A stretch of DNA of 64,000 bases from Siderastrea siderea (lineage: Eukaryota > Cnidaria > Anthozoa > Scleractinia > Rhizangiidae), in NCBI GenBank assembly GCA_964030785.1, contig OZ034970.1:3701411-3765410 (forward strand), read 5' to 3'. The translations under genes and the position numbers were made by a program. Position 1 is the stretch's first letter. Each line of letters starts with the position of its first letter. A model generated the notes under the pieces. That model did no database searches, was not told where the DNA came from, and saw only the letters and a list, made by a program, of their open reading frames with translations. Of this stretch, positions 1 through 12,463 are shown one piece after another.

Positions 1-1569
1 AAAATTTTATGTAGTGGGTTTGATTTAGGAAAGTGCTGATCAATGAGAGAAAGGAAGCACTTTCCTATGTTCGTTTTGACATTCTTGCTTAAAGGTGGGT
101 TGTACCAAAGGATGTTTCTTGGACGGTTCCTCCGTGATCGCTGCGTATTGTTGTGTGACTCTTTGTAAGACAGGTTGTAATTGTAGCCACTTTTATTGAG
201 TGCTTCTTGATACACGGTTTTGGCATTGTCAAAGCATTCATGGTCTGAAGATATTTCAGAAAGCCACTTGTTGATGGAATCCGGGATGTTTTTTAGGATG
301 GATGGTGGATGATTGGATTTCTTGTGTACGTACAATGGGACATTACCTTCCTTTGTGAATGGATAGTGCTTGCCACTTTGCAGGTCAAGCGTGACGTCTA
401 GGAAATTTACGATGGTTTTGTTTGCTTCTATTGTTATCTTTAGGCCATTCTTGCAGAAAATTTTGCACAGTTCTTTTTTGATCTTTTCAATTTCTTGTGG
501 CGTTTTGTCAAAGGCCGCAAGACCGTCATCGCGATAGAGACCAATCTTTTGGCCATACTTCTCTATGAGAAGGGATAACAGGTAGCAGCCGACTAATTCA
601 CACGTTTTGGCACCGTCGAAAGAACCCATGGTAACATCGAAAAGATCATTTGAAGATTTTTTCTCCCATGTGGAATCATTGCTGAACAACAGCGAGCGTT
701 TTGCATGTAAGATGATGTCGCGCTCATGTCTACTGATGGGTTGGTAATTGCTGGCAAGGTCGAGAGCCTTTGAGAGCAACTTCTCATTGATTGAAGGATA
801 GAATTCACATACGTCGAAACATATGAATGAGAGTGTCTCTTTATTCTCTAAGCTGTTGAACCATGATAAGACGCTGGACGTGTTCTTCCACTGGTTGATT
901 TGTGTGCTGCGGATGATGGCGCAGTTAATTTCATCAAGGATGTGCTTGCTAACTACACCGATTTCAGACTTGGAAGGGTTGATAAGGCAGCACGTCGGGT
1001 GGTCGTTGAGTCCAGGTTTGTGATCTTTCAAGGTGATAAATGCATCTTTCTTTGCTAGCTTTTCAATTCGGTCGCCTAAATTTGAGCCGTTTAGCTATGC
1101 TGGCTGACTGCCCGTCTAATTTTTCTGCAACACTATCGCTTGACTTCTTGTAGGTTTTCGTTACATTTTCTTTGATCAACTTGTCGTATGAGGCTGGATT
1201 CATTGTATAATAATTGGTGGTTTTATCTGCTGGAATTAAGAGGCTGTTCGGTTTCTTGATTTTATTCTTGATGTCGCTGTTCATTTGATTTTGGAAATTA
1301 CACTTTACGTCCTTGAACTCAATATTTTGAATGATGTCTAACATGCCGTCTTCGAAGGGTATCAGTTCGTTAATTCTTGGTGGTGAGTTCCGTGATTTGA
1401 ATCCATAGGTTTCTTTAGCTGACGATTCCGTGGGGTTAAGAAAATGATAGGCTTTCCATCGCATTCGCCGTAAGAAGTGTTCTGTCTTTTGGATAAAATT
1501 CTTCATGTACTCGCTTCTCGATGGCAGTGGGATGTTCTTCGTTGAATAGCCCACATTGACCTTCTCCAT
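1..1569 (-). pseudogene. Penelope-like reverse transcriptase, 5' part, frameshifted, cut by window edge
   Basis: A reverse transcriptase reads from about 1569 down to base 1 and continues off the window. The N-terminal part (Met at 1569) has the family-like [12 protein letters not shown] and PADKTTNYY segments. Near 1085 the frame shifts; the rest is open to base 1. There [26 protein letters not shown] and the catalytic [11 protein letters not shown] (Y-R-D-D form of motif C) are followed by NFLDVTLDL and a [13 protein letters not shown] segment. From memory of the family this is the Penelope-like type, whose members carry a GIY-YIG nuclease after the RT; that half would lie to the left and is unseen. 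An in-frame hydrophobic extension to 1650 looks like chance read-through. Non-functional unless the frameshift is a sequencing error. Confidence 0.8.
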
Positions 1570-1699
1570 GGCAATAGATGATGAAACGATCAGAGTGATC
1601 AACAAAAAGGAGCTGAATAATATAAAAAGATAATGAATTGAAGGCTTCATCAGCTATTAAAGTGCTCAATAGATAAACTAGAGCAATGTGTAGATTTGC

Positions 1700-2985
1700 A
1701 GAGTTGGATTATTTGGTCGAAGACATTTATTGCTACTCAGAGTTTCATGCTTCTTGCGAAACAATCATCAGGCAACTGCCAAAAATAACGGATACATGAG
1801 AATATATACAAAATTTGAAAATACAGAACAATACCTAGTGGCGTGATGTAGACGGAGATGATTGGCTAATCTAAGGGAGCACAGTCTTTATCAGGAATAT
1901 TTTGGAATGTCTACATGTAGATATCAGTTTGCTTCTATTGTTTAGAGTTGACATTTCGGGTTACATAATGATAAAATATTTTTCCCAGAAACACAAATTA
2001 CATCTCTTGCTTACATTTGAATATACATAACTATAATAAACTGGTTCAAGACTTCAGAGGTAGTGCTCCTCTAAGAGTTGAGCGCTCTCTGAAATACATT
2101 CAAACCAAGTTCAAGAATTTATATATATGTATATATAAATAACATTTCAAAACTTCCTTTTTTTTTCATGTGTTGTTTGTCAAGTTTTAGCCCCCCTTTT
2201 CTTACTTTTTGATATCCACATCTCAAAATTATACTAAAACAATATTCGCCTCAGGCTCCCTTCGGCGAATAACTGTTAAATATAAGTCAAGTATTGTATT
2301 GTATCATATTGTACACTACACTTGTATGTACATACCACATCAACCTCATCATCATCAAAGTTTTCAAGGATCTTTCTCTCGATCGCCTGAAACTAGAGGA
2401 AGTAACAAGAGGAAATCAATGACACAAAGATTGAACATCAAGTTATTACAAGCATTGTGTCCTGGACTGAAAAAGCGTTTGACAATTTGAACTCTGGGCT
2501 ACACATCCAAAATTCTAAGGGACATCTCCCAGACAGCTGCAGAAAAATAAAGTTGCTGGCTGTAATGCAATCCTGCAATTTAACTTATTAACCACAGCCA
2601 GTGCAATAAGATGATCTGAGAGTCCCAGGGGATGGGGGGAGGGGATACTTATTACAAGTGACAGGGAAGTGTAAACACCGTTGCCCAAAAAGCCTAATAC
2701 GTACTCAGGTTATGTATCAGATTTCTTTGGGAGCAGGAAGTAACAAGTATTTTCTGGTTCTATACTGTCGCTCATATTTGCAACGTAGAAAAACAAGCAA
2801 CAAAAAGGCCATGGTTCTAGAAAAATTAAAAGCCTGTGAAATACATGTCCACCAATTTTGCCAATTAGGTTCCTGCAAAAATTTAAGACAATAAGATAGC
2901 AAGATTTTGGAAAGTATCCTGCTTCCTTTTTCAAAATCAACACTATTCACAAATTTTTACGTTTAGCATTTGGGCAATTTTTGGG
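1700..2985. other. AT-rich intergenic sequence, nothing recognised
   Basis: Short open frames here show no family motif, splice pattern or repeat structure I can name. I see no convincing coding exon. Confidence 0.5.
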
Positions 2986-3215
2986 TGGAGGGGGAAGGGT
3001 TCACTGAGCAGAGCTGTGCTCTGGCAGTACCTGGTGGCCTCAGGCTACCCATTTTTGTCTTTTGGGCGACTAGAAAAACTTACTTTTTGCATAACAATGA
3101 AGTGCTAGGCACCCTGGATTTCAGAGTTGGGAGCTTCTGGGCCCCCTGTGATTTTTCTAAGAGTACAGTGTTGAGGTCCAGGGTTTGGCCAAGTGCCGAA
3201 AGTCTTTTTTTGGGT
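2985..3215 (+). repeat. Dispersed repeat R1, copy 1
   Basis: A stretch with CTCAGGCTACCC, GGATTTCAGAGTTGGGAGC and GGGCCCCCTG reappears, diverged, at 12905-13019 and 13352-13395, where a SINE splits it. The class is unknown; it looks like an interspersed element fragment. Confidence 0.5.
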
Positions 3216-3436
3216 TAAGTTTAGTAAAATTTGCACGGAGCCATATAGATGTTTATGTATTTAACTAATTTCATATGGTTTCTCATACACAGAGCTTAAG
3301 ACATACAGAAAATGTACACATAATTAACACATCGGGCTGAGTAAAAGTTTGGGCATTAATTGAGGTTTCGGTTTTAATCAAACCTTCCCCATTTCCGTCA
3401 TTTTTAAACCTGACTATTCCCTACCCCATTGTACAC

Positions 3437-4350
3437 GGGTGCAGTGGGGAAGTGGTTTATAGCACATTGGTCTTCATATCTGAAGGTTGATGGTTCGAGG
3501 CACAGTCCCTGCAATCATGTTGTTTCCTTAGACAAGAACCTTTGTTCCACATTGTCTCTCTCCACTCAGGTATATAAAATGGGTACCGGCCACATACTGC
3601 TGGTGGTAACCCTGGGATGGACTCGCATCCCATCCAGTGGGGGGCGGGGGAGTAACAATACTCTCAGTTGCTTCATGCTACACAAACCGGGTTATAGTCA
3701 AAATACTAAGCGCATTCTGCCCATTATTTAGAAATGATTTTCATTAATTGGGAACGGATTGCATTATTGGAATCAAAATTCCATTTTCAAATTGAAGATT
3801 GAAATCTTCCAACGGTACACTTATTCGAAATAATGAATGTTGATTGGGTTGTTGCTCACGTAAACCAAAAGTTCACACGCGAACACGAAACCGTTGGCAG
3901 CTGTTGGTTTCAATCTGTTTGACATTACAGGGAATTTTTCTCAATTTTCAGGAACACTTCTTGTGCATTTACAGCAGACTTGTTTTTAAGAAATTATTCT
4001 TCACGATTTTATAGCAACAGACTGCTTCTTCACTTTTAAAAGTATTTGCAAATAATATTTTGTTGAGCGAACACAAATCAAGTCAGATAGGTCAAGCCGC
4101 CAACAGTCTGCTACTTGCACTCACTCATGTCAATAATAAACCAATCAGTATTCCTTATTTAAAACAAGGTTACCGTTGTAACATTTTCAATTTTCATTTT
4201 CAATTTGAAAGTGGAATTTTGATTCCAATGACGCAATCCGTTCCCGATTAATGAAAGTCATTCCCAAATAATAAGCGGAACGCGCTGAGTATTTTGACTA
4301 TAAGCTCCGGCCGTGTGGGCCTCCTTGGCTTGTGTGCGACTTAACCTTAC
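3437..4350 (+). mobile_element. tRNA-derived SINE, copy 1, split by a TIR element
   Basis: Head at 3437-3694 and tail at 4301-4350. The head has a Pol III B-box-like GGTTCGAGGC, then the body shared by all copies: CACATTGTCTCTCTCCAC, GGGTACCGGC, GATGGACT, TTGCTTCATGCTACA. The tail has AGCTCCGGCCGTGTGGGCC and TTAACCTTACC. A 606-bp inverted-repeat element interrupts it at a TA. Other copies lie at 7514-7632 (-), 8467-8757, 13031-13340 and 31226-31527. Confidence 0.75.
3695..4300. mobile_element. TIR DNA element inserted in SINE copy 1 (TA target)
   Basis: The ends are about 105-bp imperfect inverted repeats beginning TAGTCAAAATACT on the left and ending AGTATTTTGACTA on the right. It is flanked by TA/TA, and removing it restores the SINE junction seen in other copies. 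No transposase is seen, so it is a non-autonomous MITE. The TA target fits Tc1/mariner-type transposition, but the tip is not a typical mariner tip. Confidence 0.8.
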
Positions 4351-4359
4351 CCCCACCCC

Positions 4360-5209
4360 ATTCTGAAAGTCCACCCCGAGTTACATATCAAAGCTAGAGT
4401 CACCGTTATACAACAAAACAAACTCGCGATAAAATAGGTCACCTTTGGCTTGTAGCCTCATCCACCTCTGCAATGTAGAAACAATGTAGAAAGAAGGTTT
4501 GTTAACAAAGTCATTAATGCAAGGCAGCTGCTACACAGGCAGCTTAAGCTCAAAGTTATTGAAGACTGTCAGCTAAGTTTGTGCCGAGACATGAAGCAAC
4601 GTCACAAAGAATTTTCAAAATTTTAAGCTTTTATCTGTCGTAGTCAAGACACTAAACAATGTCTACTCACCAATAAATCACCTTGACCTTCACCGGCATG
4701 TTGTAATTGAAGAATCTAAACGGTTTTAAAAACCAAACTTTGAAGAAACCTCGCAATGATGGAACAAAATTCGAAAAAATAAGCCACCACCTTCGCTTCC
4801 CTTTGAAGGAGCCCGGGAGAATATCCCATAATGCACCACGCCTATTGAGTCAGTAATCTAGGGAGAGGAGGGTGGGGATTAGCGATAATTTTTTTTTTCT
4901 ATTTCTTTCTCTTTTGACATCAAGCTGACATCAACAAAATTTTTTGTCGACGAAAATTTTACGAATAAATAAGAAGGTGATGCAGAGGCTGAAAGCCTCA
5001 AAGAAGAAAATACCGGGATTAGACGGGAATTTTTGAGGCAATCAATTGGAGGCCGGGCGGGGAGGTCGAGGAAACAGGTTTTGAAATATCCCGTCAGGCA
5101 TCTGTGCGAAGCTTGGCTTGAAAAAAGAGCGCGCAGAAGTGAATTTCATGAATTTGTTTTGGTATTGTTCCTTTGGTAAAATTTCATGATCTTTTGTCGT
5201 TTATTCGAC
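4360..5209 (+). other. 5' flank of the kelch-protein gene
   Basis: There is no ORF of note. The stretch lies directly upstream of the first coding exon at 5210 and presumably holds its promoter and 5' UTR. I see no TATA box or other core element I would defend. Confidence 0.35.
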
Positions 5210-8200
5210 ATGAGCACTCCAAAAGCTACAGATCTTCCACACGAAGATTCACTTTCCTTGTATGCTGTGCTCAATGTGTGGGAACCTCCTAGAAAGCTAA
5301 GTCTCTCGACTGGGTAAGTATTCGTTATTGGGCGCGAAATTCGATTGAAGTCAAATGTACGCTTATATTTTGCCTTTAAAATGCTCTTCTTTTGAATACA
5401 TGGATTGCAATTCTTTGTTATGTTCTCTTTCCAGTGATAAAAGAGACAGTAAGAAACGCTTCCACTGTCATTTTCAGCTTCCGCTGCCGGAGCAAATCAT
5501 AATTTTTAGTCTTGGAAAATGGGAACCCCAATTCAAAGGACAGGAGATCGTTGCTGAGGTGTCCATGGATACTGAGCTCCCACCCCAGAAAATAGGCACA
5601 TTAACAAGTAAAAACAAGGTCCTCTATTGGGATGAAGTTTGGACGAACAAATTTTTAAAGAAAAGCGAAGAACTGTTTGAGCAGGTAAATTTGGGTTGTT
5701 ACCCAGCACTGTAAAATAACAGACTCATGTACCGGTCAAATGGAAGCTTCAACATTTCCCCCGGGCATTTGACTGTGCATCGTGCCCGGGGAGGGGGGAA
5801 TTTGAACTGCATTTATCTCTTGTTCTAGTATAGTGTAATACGCCCATGAATTTGTTTGGTTTTTGCAAGGTTTGACGGATTTACAAGATAGAATTTCGCC
5901 TTTGTTAGTGAATAACTCTTTCCTAAGGGTCCTTAAAAGAAGTTTGAAGGTGTCATAACGGCAGACCTCCCTCTGAAAAGCGTGAACAGTGTTTGATTAA
6001 AGACGAAATTTGCCTCTGAGGAGAGGTATTTCAGTACTAATTGGTGGGGTATTTGAACAGCTTTTTTGCCCCATGGGGAGGGAATTTGAACAAGCCAATC
6101 TTCAAAAGTTCAAATGCCCGGGGGGGGGGGGGGGGGGGAGAATGTTGAAGCTTCAATTTGACTGGTACATCATCACTGTTTAAAGGCCCCCGGAAACAAG
6201 GAAACATTCTTGCAGAAACAGTGTTTCCAAGAATGTTTCTTGGGTACACAAATGAGCAGGAAACAATGTTTCCTTGCTGCAAAAACCAAGAAACATTTCA
6301 CTGAAAACAAACGTTTGCACATGCTTAACGAAAATACTGCACATGCAACCCTGAAATCTAGTCAACATTGTTTCCTCAGCGTGTAGACAGGAAAACATTT
6401 GTTGCGGAAACAAAATGTTACTGAAAAAAATCAGAAACAGTCTTGGTTCCTCTAGTCTCCTACGCAGCCGTTCTTAGGGTCGTCACGCAACGCTCGTCCC
6501 CACTAACGGCTGCTCACGCGAGCGCTACATTCCTTTCCCTTTGTTATCGAGAACCAATAAAATGCATGTAATTGTTAGCAGCGACGCCAATCATATTTCT
6601 CGTTATATTTGCTGCAAAATCAAAACACAACAAGAAATGACAGATACACACACACAGAATAACAACCGTCTGAAATGGATGTGACTCCAAAAAAGTTATT
6701 AAATAGCGATAAAAATTGCTTTATCCGCTCAGTTGCAGTCAATTCTAAACAACGTATACGTGTTTTTAAATCTGGTAGTAAAGGAACAAGCTCTGTTGAC
6801 AGACTTATAAACAAGACACTGGACATCGACGTAACTGTTTACTCGAATTCAGACGTTGCACTATGCATTAAGTGCTACAAGTCCTTGGTGAAATACCAAA
6901 AAGCAGAAGAACATGTCCAGGAGATAAAGACTGAGTTGAAGACTGCTTATTCAGAGAGTGGCAGACGTGAAACGGCTACAGCGCACCGAAGATGAATTAA
7001 CACCTGGGACATCAGCCAAAAAACACCTTTCATTTTTAAATGAAAATCCTACCACTTGTTCTTCTTCCAACTTAACGCCCTTGCGTTTAGTGTTACCAAG
7101 GCTCACTATAAGTCCAATTGGTAAGCCACAAAGTTGTTTATTCGACAATGGCGCCTTCTCGCTCGTACAAAGTGCTTTCACTCCATTAACGAGAGGGACT
7201 GGGCCAGGTTTCTAGGATATGGAAGCCTTTCTCCTTATTGGTCAATTTGAGGGAAAGGAATGTAGCGCTCGCGTGAGCAGCCGTTAGTGGGGAGGAGCGT
7301 TGTGTGACCCCCTAAGAACGGCTGCGTAGAAGACTATGGTTCCTCAGAAGCAAAATTAAGTGTTTCCGCAACAAATGTTTCGTGTGTGTGCAAATGGGGA
7401 AACATTGAGGGAAACATGTTTCTGCGAGAATGTTTAATTGTTTGTGGGGGCCTTAAAATGTGCGATAAAGCAGTGCACAGAGTAGAGGGGGTATAGTGTA
7501 TCATTGCGAGCTGTAGGTAAAGTCACAAACAAGCCAAGGAGGCCCACACGGCGAGAGATTATCCCGGTTTCTGTAGCATGAAGCAACTGAGAGTATTGCT
7601 ACTCCCCCCCTGGATGGGATGTTAGTCCATAATTTGTAGGATTACCCCTGCAATGGACTAGCATCTTGCTATGAATAATGTTATTTTCTAACCATCACCG
7701 ACAACAGGCAACAAATACAACCTTTATTGATTTTTCAAAACTTGTGTTCAAGATATATAGCTTCTGGACCCACAAATAGAAAATACCTGGTCAAGGCAGA
7801 GGGGAGGCACACGTTACCAAGCAAAATTTCATAAGATGATGGACTTAAATTTACATGCACATACACAACTTAGTTGTTTTAGTTTCCAGGCAATAATGTC
7901 TAGTGGGAATAGTAATATTTAATTGTAGTAAGTTTTTTGGTTTTTAATGCTGTACTTCTTTCTAATTTCATTCACACGCCTTTGAGTTAGCATTTGACTG
8001 ATGTAGTTAAATTATTGTATTGCCTAGTTAATAGCCTACAAACAGGCAGGCAAATCGCAGCTCCTCTGGCAAGTTACTCGCACAAATAACTCTACAAGTG
8101 AGTCTTCTTGCATGCTACCTAGTTAAAAGAATTAATTTTGTATTAACTGTAATTTTTCTTCAGGGTCGAATGGCTAAGCTGACTCTAAGAACTGTGAAAG

Positions 8201-11200
8201 AGAAATCCCATGAGGACAAGGAAAACAAGAAAAGCAAAGAAGAAACGACACTGTCACCAACACAGCAACCACAAGAGGAAGACTTACAGAGTCCTGACAC
8301 TCCTGGGGACTTTAGAAACCTGAAACAACAAAAGCTTAATTTTACCCAGTGTGCAAAGACAGAGTTTAGTCCTCCTGCTGCTAAAGAAAACATGACACCA
8401 CCACCAGCGAAGAAAAGAAGACGGAGCACTGCTGAGACGTGAGTATGGACATTTCTTTGTGTGGGCACATGGTGGTGTAGTCCGATTGGTGTGTTGTACT
8501 TCAGATCCGCAGGTCAGTGATTCAAGGCCTGGTCCTTTCCATTGTGTTGTTTCCTTAGACAAGAAACACAGTCTCTAGATCTCTCCACCCTGATTTATAA
8601 ATGGGCACTGGCGACACTGCTGGATGTAACCCTGCGATGGACTAGCATCCCATCCAGTGGGGAGTAGCAATACTCTCACAGTTACTTCATGCTACACATA
8701 CCGGGTGAAGCCCATAGGTTGTGTGGGCGTCCTGTGGCTCACATGCATTTTAACCTTTTCTTGTTAATTGCACTCCCTCTGGGTGGAAAGAGACAATGTG
8801 AAGCAGAATAAAAGCAGACACCGTAGCCTAACATCACTAACTTTCAAGTCCACAGTCCAACATGCTAAATACTCTACAGACACAGTATTTTGAAAACTTA
8901 AAATGCATTTTTTTTGTAGTCCAAATAAAAGTCAGAGGCAGAGTACATCTTGTGTTAAAGAGAGCCCGAGGAACAATCCAGCAAAAAGTCCCGAGATACC
9001 AACCCCACCTGACACTCCTTCAGCCATCAGCTCGGGTGACAGTAAGTTGAGATTCTTGTTCAATGATAAATATAATTTGTGATATGCTGTCAAGTGTTTA
9101 TTTGAGTGACTGGCATTGCAAGATTCCCTCAGTTAAAAATACTGTGTACTGGTGCATGGCATTTCAAATGAAGTGCACAAACATTTGTCAAGGAAGCATG
9201 TGTTCCTATTACAACTTAGAAGTTTGACATTTGAATGCTTTCTTTACAAACATGGTGCAGGTGTTTCACTAAAATCAGAAGTAAGTTCTCTACAAATTTG
9301 ATCTGGAGCGACTTATAAAAACGTTGATATCTAAAAAAAGTTGTGTTTTAGAAAAACAAATACCGGTATCTTCTGCCTACTTTTGTGAAAAATGTCCTAT
9401 AAAATCTGCAAAGGGGTTTGCTGCCAATTTCTTGTTATTAGAATTTAATAAATCCTGGCTATGTGGGTGTGTTAAATAAATAGGGTGACGTAGAGCTGAT
9501 TTCATCAACATAATTTATTGAAAATGAAATGGTGCCTAGCAAATGTATAGTTTTAAAATTGTAAATTGATAGGGACTGTGATGTAGTGACAGTGGGAAGT
9601 GGGGTATTTCCTATTGTAAGAGGTCAATTTTAGATCCTTGACTGTATGACTGTTATAACTGTGTGGCAATGTAAAAGTGACTGCTGCAACTTTTCAATGT
9701 ATCATACACAGCACCATCAGGTCGGTGGGGCCATGACATGTGTTTGATTGACAAGCAGAAAGCAGTTCTGATTGGTGGCCAGGGAAGCAAACTCCAGATG
9801 GCTAAAGATTCTGTTTGGACGTTGGATTGGTCTCAAGGTTAGTAAAGCCATGGCTACATTATTGCACATACTTTTGCATGCAGAAGCAGCAAAAATTGCA
9901 GATGTTGCCACTACTCACGTGACATGGCAGCTAAAAAGATTACAGTTACAAGTGGCAAGAAATTCTAATCAGTGATTTGACGTTTTTGTGGGAAGACCTC
10001 TTTTATCAACTTAAGCAGTTGACAGAAGATCAACCTGAAAAAATTTCAGGCATGTCGGGCAGGTTAGGAGGGGGGGTATACAGAGGTACCCACCTTATAC
10101 AACAACCACCTCATAACTACAACGACGTAAAAATTGTTTCAGGTTTTTCTTTTAACAACTGCTTTCATTAAAGTTGATATCTTTAACTGTGGTGGTCATC
10201 ATCATTTCTGATTACGATAAATATAATTAGGTTAGTTCTGGTAGTTTTTATGAATTGCAGATTATTCTGATATGTTAAATTAAATGGGATTTCGATGTGC
10301 TAGGGTTATTTTAATTAGGAACTGTATGAACTATAGATCATGTTCATAATAACAATTAAACCACCAGACACCCAAACAAGGGTTTCCAAACTTTGATGAG
10401 AAGCAAAATCAAGCCAGCAACAGAAGTACTCCACTTCTGGTTGATGTTCTTCTCTCAGGAACATTATTTTGTACTTGAGCTCCCTATTACCCCCTATACC
10501 ATGATTGTTAGTTTGGTGCTCTTTTAAACATTACTTGTCAACCCACCTTCTTGAAGTCTCTCTGTCTTTTTCTGTTTAGAAGGTGCATCATGGCACCAAG
10601 AGACTTGTGAGGGAGGTGGGGCGGACAGACGTATCGGACACACAGTCACTTATGATCCTGACAAGAAGGTTTTGTACGTCTATGGTGGATCAAAAAATAA
10701 GAGGTGGTTCAGTGATGTGAACATTTTAGATCTTCAGAAAAACACCTGGTCTGCTGTAAAGGTTTGTGATAAAAAATCTTAAAGCAGTTCGCAAACATTA
10801 AAGTAGAACATGGTCATGATATGCATTCACTTGCAAATTAGTGACTTCTTTATAGAAAAGAAATACCAGTACATGATGTATGCTGTGATTCAATTTTGGT
10901 TTGTATATTTTTCATTGTCTTTCTTTTCTTTCAGGTGATGATAATTTGTGATAATAAGGTCGATAAAGAGTAAGGAAAATAAAAATTGAACCAAAATCAA
11001 ATGCACAAATGCACAAATGCACAAATGCTCACTCCTATAACCACAAGTGTTAACTATACCCTGTTTGATGTAACAGTAGATTTTGCATTTCATTCTCATG
11101 TTTTCACTTTGTTAAATCATCTTTAAAACAGGCACTGGTCCAACGGCTAGTGTTTCTCAAGATTTATCAGTCAAACTGTAATTTTAGATAGTTCTAATGG

Positions 11201-12427
11201 CTAGTGGACTATCACAAAGTTGTGTATTTATGTTTAATTTGTAGGCAGTCGGCAATGCTCCAACCAGAGCATATCACAGCTGTAATCTCTTCAATGGCGA
11301 GCTTCTTGTGTTTGGTGGCGTGTACCCTAACCCCGATCCACAGCCTGACAGTTGCAGTAACCAGCTTTATATCTTCAACACTGATGCAAAGAACTGGTAC
11401 AAACCGCTCACCACAGGGACGCCACCCAGTCCCAAATCAGGGTAATGACATTTAAGATTATAACGTGACAGAAAGATGGGCATTTATTAAATGCTTCTTC
11501 ACACTTTTGTTACAGTAATTAAAGGTGTTACATTTACAGTGAATGATTACCCTTAAATGATATATTGCAACACTGATAAATCCAGTGAGAATTGAACTTA
11601 TCTACTGCTCTACTATCTGAGCTACAAAGCACGGTAGAAACATGGTATAGATGACTCCCATTTGATCTTACATGTTGTAGGATATTTGACATGTAAAGAA
11701 CAAAATAATGAATAATTAAAAAAGATAACAGTATTTTGATTTTAAATCAGAATCATCCCTAGGCAATATAAAGGAAAATATATTAATGATATATTGCAAT
11801 ACTGCAAGCTTTGTCCCGTGACTTCTTCTTTTTCTTCTTTTTTTGTTCTCACATTTTGTAGTATCAGTTTTAAAATTAAGTGTCGCCAGGTACATAACAT
11901 AGAGAAAGGGGAAACCAAGTGCAGAGAAACTTCCGTGTTCCCCTCCACCCTTGCCATTCTCCCTCTCATGCCCCCATTTTTTCAATTTCCCTATATTCTA
12001 TTTGTTTCCCATTTTTTTCTCTCTGAAATTCTTATTTAATAAGAGCCCCTGCAAAGGGGAGAGGCTTTACCCTGCTTTTTGGGACCAGGTTCTGGCTTAA
12101 ACATCAGTATCTTTTCTTTTGCTTGTGCAGTCACTCGGCATCCTTGTTAGGTGACAGATTGGTTGTGTTTGGAGGCTGGGATTTTCCACAATGTTTCAAT
12201 GATGTTTCCATTATAGACCTGGGTAAGTTATATGTGGCTCAAATATAATTATTTGTTATCCCCACACTCATCTGGCACCATTTTATGAAATAACAGTAAT
12301 TCAAGTTCACTTAAAAGTTATTAACAAGCTGTTGAAAATCATATTTACTTGGTGGAAACAAAGAAAATTGCTTAATATGTAACTTTATTTCTCATAGGAA
12401 ACAGAAAACCTTTTTGAACTTTCTTTC

Positions 12428-12463
<36 letters not shown>

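Larger units (their letters stand above)
6184..7453. mobile_element. PIF/Harbinger-type TIR element (TSD TAA) carrying a nested Mutator-type element
   Basis: The left end AGGCCCCCGGAAACAAGG and right end CTTGTGGGGG-type terminus (TTGTTTGTGGGGGCCT) form about 36-bp inverted repeats that continue as AAACATTCTYGCAGAAACA. TAA flanks are at 6181-6183 and 7454-7456. Its interior repeats GGAAACA-like words. The centre is occupied by a later insertion at 6453-7336. No Harbinger transposase is seen. Confidence 0.75.

Noticed and set aside
1570..1650. Signal peptide on the left-edge reverse transcriptase
   Set aside because: The hydrophobic extension lies upstream of the family-like start and is unexpected for a reverse transcriptase; probably chance.
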